A DNA stretch of 64,000 nucleotides. Origin: Macrostomum hystrix. Taxonomy: Eukaryota > Platyhelminthes > Macrostomidae. The position numbers were made by a program, and so were the translations under genes. The stretch covers positions 2,727,001-2,791,000 of the forward strand of contig CATNEN010000003.1 of NCBI GenBank assembly GCA_950097015.1, in the 5' to 3' direction. Below the pieces are notes generated by a model. It was not told the DNA's origin. It did no database searches and worked only from the letters and a program-made list of their open reading frames with translations. Of the stretch, positions 1 to 7,800 are shown piece by piece. Every line of letters starts with the position of its first letter. Positions within the stretch are counted from its first letter, which is position 1.

Positions 1-106
1 AGATGAACAAACTGCTGATCACGTATTTGTCCTGTTTTAAATTTAACACCGTTTTTATAAAGCCGGAAGATAAAGTTTTCTTGTAAAGAGTATAGCAACT
101 TCTAAT

Positions 107-423
107 CATAGAAAGCATACTTAAAGCAAGATAAAAAGCCACTGCCCTGAGGCCCATAGTTAGAATGCAAAAACACAATAGTATTCTCGTTTCGGGAGCG
201 AAGCGATTTCAGTCAGTTTTAATTTTCTCTTTAAATTTCAATATTTCATTTTTTGTTTTAATGCCTTTGTTTATTTCAAAAATTAATTTTTTTCAAATAT
301 TTTATTAACCTAAAATTACGCATGCTACTGTTTTCCTATCGCCTTCTCTTTAAAAAATCGATTTGTTTAACCTCAAACATAAAATAAACAAAAAAATCAG
401 CACCCAATCGGCGTGCGCACCTC

Positions 424-463
<40 letters not shown>

Positions 464-922
464 TCTAAAGTAAAGACTAAATAGCCCATGAAAACATGTT
501 AAACTCTGTTTATTTTTTACTTTTGACTAATACTAGTTTCGTCAATTTTTTAAACGTTTCAAGTGTTTTAAAATTCCTGAAAGAAATATTATTATTGAGG
601 TGCGCACGCCGATTGGGTGCTGATTTTTTTGTTTATTTGATTTGTGAGGCTGAATAATTCGATTTTTTTAAATAAGGCGATATGAAAACAGTAGTATGCA
701 TAAGATTAATTTTAGGTGAATAAAATATTTGAAAAAACAAACTTTTGAAATAATCAAAGGTTTCACTAAAACAAAAAACGAAATATTGAAATTTAAAGAG
801 AAAATTAAAACTGACTGAAATCGCTTCGCTCCCGAAACGAGAATACTATTGTGTTTTTGCATTCTAACTATGGGCCTCAGGGCAGTGGCTGTTTTATCTA
901 GCTTTAAGTATGATTTCTATGA
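107..922. repeat. Long imperfect inverted repeat (foldback/MITE-like)
   Basis: Bases about 107-425 reappear as reverse complement at about 598-922, with roughly 90% identity and a few indels, around a loop of about 170 bp. Both arms share an inner end CACCCAATCGGCGTGCGCAC (one strand) and an outer block CACTGCCCTGAGGCCCATAG. An AAT microsatellite (424-462) lies at the inner end of the left arm. No coding potential or clear target duplication was seen. It could be a non-autonomous foldback DNA transposon, or two copies of one element inserted head to head. Confidence 0.75.
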
Positions 923-984
923 AGTCCACAAAACTTTCTGTTAATTCTGTGCTTTCCTGTGTCATTAAATACATAATTTTGTCA

Positions 985-1389
985 TCAGCTAGCTGTTAGG
1001 CTTTCGAAATTTCTACCAGTACCTCCCACTTTCTCTATGAATTTATTTCTAATTGGAACATAAACGGACCAATCGCATCTAAAGAGAATATGAGTTTCGT
1101 TCTCTACCTCGACTCTACATTTTGGACATGTTCTGTTTTCATAGGCGATTTTCGGTCTTACAGTGCGCAATGTCTCACAGGCCAGTTTGTGGTTTCCTAG
1201 ACGAAATCGGGACATTGTGCGCCTTTGTTCTGGGTTAGAGATTATTGTTAGGTACTTTTCTCTGGAGAAATCTTTCTTAAACGTGTAATAGAAGTGGCTG
1301 AGCTTGGCTGATTTTCCCATCCTCTGAGTCCAGTGCCTTCGAAACTCAGACTTAAAGTTCTCCCTGTGCGTTTTGATGGACTTTGTTTT
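985..1389 (-). pseudogene. LINE retrotransposon ORF2 C-terminal fragment
   Basis: The minus-strand frame is open from after a stop at 1390-1392 down to a stop at 985-987. It contains a block RFRLGNHKLACETL followed by a CPKC...H...C zinc-knuckle-like motif (residues ENRTCPKC, ETHILFRCDW). This arrangement is typical of the region after the reverse transcriptase in many animal non-LTR retrotransposons. No reverse transcriptase core or endonuclease is present. Upstream, to about 1590, related-looking sequence is broken by stops and frame changes. It lies in the intron after exon 6 of the channel gene. The family assignment is by motif pattern only. Confidence 0.6.
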
Positions 1390-1392
1390 CTA

Positions 1393-1857
1393 GTCTGTAA
1401 TTGACAATTCCGCATTACTTCACTATTACTATCACTATTACTATTCACTATCACTATTTTTCCCCAACGCCAACATCGCTGTATTCTGTATCTGCCACCA
1501 ATTTCGCGATGATGGAGTCTGGTCGGCTCCGAACTGAGGACCAGTATTGAAGGCTTCTTTTTTGAATACTATCTAGTAGTGGTAGTTTAAAATAAATTCT
1601 CTCTATAAGGTTCCGATCCCAAGTACCCGATCAAAAGTGATCAAAAGTTTCTAGAGAAAATTTTTTTTATACTCTCTTGAAGCAAAATTAATTATTAGTT
1701 TTTTATATCCTAAGAATCATTCGAATACCATTAAAAAAATCTTAAGAATTCAAGCAATTCCTTTCTCATTAATTAGAGAAAGTTTGACAGTTAAAGCAAT
1801 ATAAATGCTTTGCGTGTTCTGAGTTTTAGAAGTGAAAATTCCAACATTGCTACTCAC
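1393..1857. other. Intron sequence, degenerate
   Basis: This AT-rich intronic sequence lies downstream of channel exon 6. It holds a short run of AGTGAT/AGTAAT-type degenerate repeats near 1420-1455 and possibly frame-broken LINE sequence. Nothing else was recognised. The missing TM3 and TM4 exons of the channel gene were not found between here and position 1. Confidence 0.4.
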
Positions 1858-4800
1858 CAAATAAGTCAAGTAGGATATCTTGGGCAGGCACTGGTTGACA
1901 ACAAATTTGAAAGCGACCAGAGTCAGCACGAGGGTGAATGTCAGCTGCAGCCGGTTCTGGGGCAAGTCTCGCTTGACAGCAAATGTGACAAGCGACAGCG
2001 AGCAGATGAGAAACTGCGGATGGCAACCATTCGGATTTAAAATCCCATGCGAGCTTGAAGCCCTACAGTTAGAGTTTTGGACTTCTTACCGCGAGAGGTC
2101 GGGAGTTCGAATCACAGTCCAAGAGAATTCGCACTCGAGCACAGCACTTAACAGTAGAAAGACCGCGGAGGAATTTCAAATACCCACTGCCTACCTCACG
2201 ATAGTTCCCAAACCTGGTGTTCCTACTGTGCCACTGGCTCTACCCGGGCTAGCAGGACTATAGGCCTAAGTTACTAAAGGGAATAGAGAAGTACTAAATT
2301 TCGCTAAATAAACTAAATTAGTATAGCTACCGATTTTTATGGAAATTAAAGCGTGATTTGAAATAAATTAATCTGATTCATGCTCAATTTATGCTTAATT
2401 TAACAAAAGGCAGACAAGGGTGCCTCATATAGATTGATACGATAAGAAATACTAAGATATACTGTACGCCAATCTATGAGAACTCGACATTATAATGAAT
2501 CTATCTTTACTATACTATTTGCGTACTCAAGTAATGTCTGAAGTTCCAGAATATTTGGACTTTTTAGTACTGACTACTGATCGAAGTAACAAAGGGAAAT
2601 TTTTGTATCATCGATCAACATAGGTCTCGATTTCTCCAGCTTACTATGGACAATTTGTGTTTTTGTGGACCCCTTAAGTTCATGGACTTAACAGCTGAAC
2701 AAATTTCTATGGACTGGAGGTGCTGGGGGTTGCAGCTCCTATTGGTCACATTTTTAAGGACTTGCAATCCTTATTGTGGGGGTTGCAACCCTTATGATTA
2801 GTCCCATTTTTTAGAACTAAAGTGGGTGGGGGTTGCAGCCCTTATCATTGGTCACATTTTTAAGGATAGGAGGGGGTGGGGGTTGCAACCCTTATCATTA
2901 GTCACAGTTTTAAGGATTGGAGTGGGTGGGGGTTGCAACCCTTATCATTAGTCACATTTTTAAGGATTGGAGTGGGTGGGGGTTGCAACCCTTATCATTA
3001 GTCACATTTTTTAGGATTGGAGTGGGTGGGGGTTGCAACCCTTATCATTAGTCACATTTTTAAGGATTGGAGTGGGTGGGGGTTGCAACCCTTATCATTA
3101 GTCACATTTTTAAGGATTGGAGTGGGTGGGGGTTGTAACCCTTATCATTGGTCGCATTTTTAAGGATTGGAGGGGGTGAGGGTTGCAACCCTTATCATTA
3201 GTCACATTTTTAAGGATTGGAGTGGGTGGGGGTTGCAGCCCTTATCATTGGTCCTCCTGGCTCACCGTGACCAGAAAGATGTTCCAAATGAAATAGGCTG
3301 GCCTTCTGGCCGCTCTGCACTTTACGGAGAGTGCGGGCCGTATCGAGCCGGGGTCGGTGTACTCGCAGGCCAGCTCTCGCTGCTCAGTCTCGATATGTTT
3401 GTATAGGAACCACTCCTGTTCGTCTGTTATTGACGACGGTGAATGAATTGTTCGACATTATAGGATAGAGACAAAAGGTGAGAGAGAAGAGTTATAGTAA
3501 TGATTCAAATCAAAATCGAATCATTGTAATTCTGAAGAACATACAGATTTGGGAATAATATGGATTCGTTAAGAATAGGGATTCAGGAAAAATAGGGATT
3601 CAGGAATAATAGAGACTTGAGACGAATAGAGATTTGGGAAAAGGGATCAAGGAAGAATAGGGATTCGGAAGAAAGAAAGGATTCGGGAAAAATATAGTTT
3701 CGGGTGAATAAAGATTTGGGTCAGGGAAGAACAGGGATTTGGGAAGAATATATTTTTAGGAGGAAAAAGGACTAGGAAATAATAAAGATTTCGGGAGAAA
3801 AAATATTTGGGAATAATAGGGATTTTGGACGGGATTCAGGAAGACTACAGATTTTGGTCTGGGAAGTACAGGGATTTGGGAAGAATAGAGATTTGGGAGA
3901 AAAATGATTAGAGAAGAAAATAGATTCGGCAAAAATAGATATTTGGGAAAAATCGAGTATTTTAAAATATGGGATTTAGGAAGAGCATAGGATTTTTTCA
4001 GGATTAGGGATTTTATAAAAATACGTAGACATTTGGGAAGAATTAATCATTGAAACCATTAGCAGACAGGCAGGCTTAGGTTGAAGATCTCAAAGCTCAC
4101 CAACAAATGACTGCTTGTTAATCCTGTGAGGCTCATCGGGATCATTCACCAGGCGAATTTCGGCCGACGACAAGTTTGAAGCTACAGTGATGGTCAGATC
4201 CTGTGGGTGCGAATTTTTATTGACTCATGACCCGCGACATGCGCAGTCTAATGACTCCAGGTCCTACCTAGAAAAAAATGACAAACTATTTTAACTTCGA
4301 AGTGACTCACTCTCTGTACTTTACAGTAGAACTAACAGAATTCTCTCCCCCCCATTTGACAATTTTTATGCTTCAACCCGAACGGAGCAACGCAAGCAAA
4401 CGAAACTCAAAAACACGGGTCAAATATTTGTTGCGCATCTTCTGAAACAAAAATCAAGTCGCCAGCTCTTCAGACCGTCGAGATATTCAGTGTTTCTGGC
4501 CGAGGGTTAGATTTTTCCCATATGCGCTAGTGTATTATATGCACCCCTATACACAACTTAGCACTGCGCCTCAGTGCGGCCTTGCCAGGCCTTCAAAATT
4601 GATCAGCAGGTCACCCGAATGTGCCTGCATCATCTCCGTCTTCGGTGGTCACCTACCTATATCTAGACGGATTTGCTGGACCTTCAAGGGCTAGCGGAAA
4701 TAGGCCACTATGGACACCATGAGGCGAATTTCTCGAATTTCACTGATCAAGCCTAAATATTAGGTGCAGCTCAACCACAGTACACCATCGCCAAGTCTGT

Positions 4801-7800
4801 CAACCAATCAGTCACCACCCAACGCTGTTGGCATTCGGGCGCTGCCAAAATTTATTTTATGAGGAAAAACGCGCGGCAAAAAGGCTTGGTAGCCCTACTG
4901 GTTAAACAGATTCTGAGCAATTTATGGGATTAAAAATCGTCAGTGGACTTTGCGAGACCATCCGATTTTTAAGCCAAAAAAGATTATGAGCAAAAAATAT
5001 CTCAAATCCATTAAACTAATTGGCAAAACATTGGAACACGTGCGATCTGGCATTGCTAGGTCCATTCTTATTGCTGTTTTTTAGAGAAGATCACACTGAT
5101 TTACTTAGATGAGGCTTTCCGTTTTTAGCTAATATTTAATATTGAGAGGTTGTAGCCTAGTGGTTAGGGCGTCGGACTCACCACTTGAAGGTCGGGGGTT
5201 CGATTCCCGACTGCACTGGAAAAATTTGTGTCCTTTAGCAAGACACTTAACTCTGCATTGCTTCAGTTCACCCAGCTGTTAAATGGGATAATTGAAGGTG
5301 GGTGTGGCGTCCCCCCAGTCCATGGACTGAACAGCTGTACGCAGCCTTCAGATGCGCCGCGCATTAGCTGCGGCTGTGCTGTCGGCTGGACACCTGACCC
5401 AATTGGGCAGGTGTAATCAATTATTAGTATTATTTTTTATCAATATTGAAGTCATTAAACGAAATTTGCATTTTTCTTTATAAATATTTGCAAATTAGTA
5501 TTTTTATTGCATTTTTTTATTTATTATTCATTAATATTATTTATCTCGAATTTTAGGTCAAACAGCTGCTGACCCACTCAATCAGCTGACCCACTCAAAC
5601 AGCTGACCCACTCAAACAGCTGACCCACTCAAACAGCTGACCCACTCAAACAGCTGACCCACTCAAACAGCTGACCCACTCAAACAGCTGACCCACTCAA
5701 ACAGCTGACCCACTCAAACAGCTGACCCACTCAAACAGCTGACCCACTCAAACAGCTGACCCACTCAATCAGCTGACCCACTCAAACAGCTGACCCACTC
5801 AAACAGCTGACCCACTCAATCAGCTGACCCACTCAAACAGCTGACCCACTCAAACAGCTGACCCACTCAAACAGCTGACCCACTCAAACAGCTGACCCAC
5901 TCAAACAGCTGACCCACTCAAACAGCTGACCCACTCAAGTTTCTATCGGGCAAACTAAACCAAGCAATCGAGATCCTTACCTGCACATCGAACGGGAAGT
6001 GATTTAGCTCGAGGTTTTCTAAGAAAATACCGGAGACGCGTCGCTTTTCGAATAGGAACGCGTGACCGACTTCGTTGAATGAGATCATCTGGTAGACGTG
6101 CTCCTTGCTCTCGCCAATTGTGTTCTCGATGTACAGCTTCGGGGTCCAGCTCTTGGCCCAGTCGTATTGCTGTTGGTGAGTTTTTGTCATGGATGAATAA
6201 TATAACTGGATCGCCAGAAGCTCGATTTTTTTGGTCCTAGCCATAGACAAGCACCAGCATCACAAGAAGCTCAGAATGCCGTACTTTCACACATAGACAA
6301 ATTGCCGCTGCAGAAACCTTTATTTATGAAATATTCCATTTTATGTCCAAGCACATGCTCGCAATATATGCAGGGCGGCAAAAGATGGCTTCGCGAGATG
6401 AATAAGGACGTCAGAATTTGTGCTGCAATCGGATGCCTATCCAAAAGTGGACAAGGCACGAAACCTGTCACCCTTTTTTCTTATCCAATCGGTGATCCGT
6501 ATCGACTAGCGCAGTGGAACAGCAATGTGCAAGCAAAGCCACATTTCAAATTCGGAGCTCGTAAGTTCCTTTGTGAGCTGCACTTCGAACAGCGAGACAT
6601 GCAGGCTCATGGGAGGAGCAAGCGACTGATGACTGGCGCAGTTCCGAAGCTTGAGTGGACTAAGCTTGAACCGCAAGAGCTCACTGACTTCCACGATCCA
6701 AACTCTTATGCAAACGAAGCTACTGGAGACTGTGAGTTTGAGATGCCGATGCCTGTCAGTTGCAGCGCGGCAACCACACGCACATCAGTCGACCCACCAC
6801 CAAACACCCGACAGCGCCTGTTGATGCGGCTGAAGCACAAGAAGCGCACGATTAAGACTTTTGGTCCACGCGTTGCAAAATGGAAAAGTACCGAAGCGAC
6901 CTTAAAACATGTAAAGCAAATGTTGACTTCTGAAGGTCTCAAGCTGTTTTCTTTACAACCACGAAATACCGCAGGTGGTTTCAATAACCACGTCAAAGAC
7001 TTCGCCGAGAGGATCAACTTCTGCTCTCCAAAAGCATATCGAGAGTTGAGAAAATTCATGCACCTCCCTTCGCCGTCAACCTTGCGGTCTTGGATTGGAG
7101 CAGTGGATGGCAGGCCTGGCATTTCCATTGCTGGAGTCAAGAAGGTTGGAGCCCTATCGAAACAGATCTTCGATGGCGTCGCTTGCAACGACTGGACTCT
7201 AGTCATTGATGGCATGCATCTTCGAAAGGAGTTGTGTTGGGAAGCTAGCGAAGGAAGAGTGGTCGGCTATTGTGACTCAGGGATCCATGAAAATTTAGGT
7301 CACAAACTTGCTTCTGAGGCAATCGTTGTCATGGCCTGCCATCTTCAGCGCCCGTGGAAAGTGCCAGTTGCCTACATTTTGGCCGCTGCAACATCCCCGG
7401 TTCAACAAGTGGAGCTTTTGACGCGTACTATTAGCGCAATGAACGATGAGGGCGTCGTTGTACGCGCGCTCGTGTCGGACGGTTGCTCTGCGAACCTTGC
7501 GACGTACAGGAAACTTGGAGCTGAGCTGCCGTCTAGTCCTTATTTCCAAATCGGTTCGCAACCAGATCGCATATTCGCATTCATTGACAACAGTCATTTG
7601 ATAAAGTTGGTGCGCAATTCGCTGGCCGATTTGGGAGTATTCGTTGTTCACGATCGCATCATCAACTGGCACTATCTGGAACTATTGCACAATCTGCAAG
7701 AAGCTGAGGGGGTTCGAATCGGAAATCGGCTGACAAAGAAATGCATTGAATTGTGGCAGCGACACAAGATGAAGGTCTGCTTGGCTGCACAGACAATCAG

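Noticed and set aside
1880-2263. 127-codon plus-strand ORF
   Set aside because: It is antisense to channel exon 6 and continues through a SINE-like element.
5146-5220. A tRNA gene (also 36990-37040 and 55630-55680)
   Set aside because: A and B boxes are present but the sequences do not fold into complete tRNAs and are joined to repeated bodies with ATT tails, so they are SINE heads.
6302-6397. Transposase start upstream of 6398
   Set aside because: The codon at 6302 is TTG. ATGs at 6326 and 6368 would add residues partly encoded by the terminal repeat, before the THAP finger that normally opens the protein.
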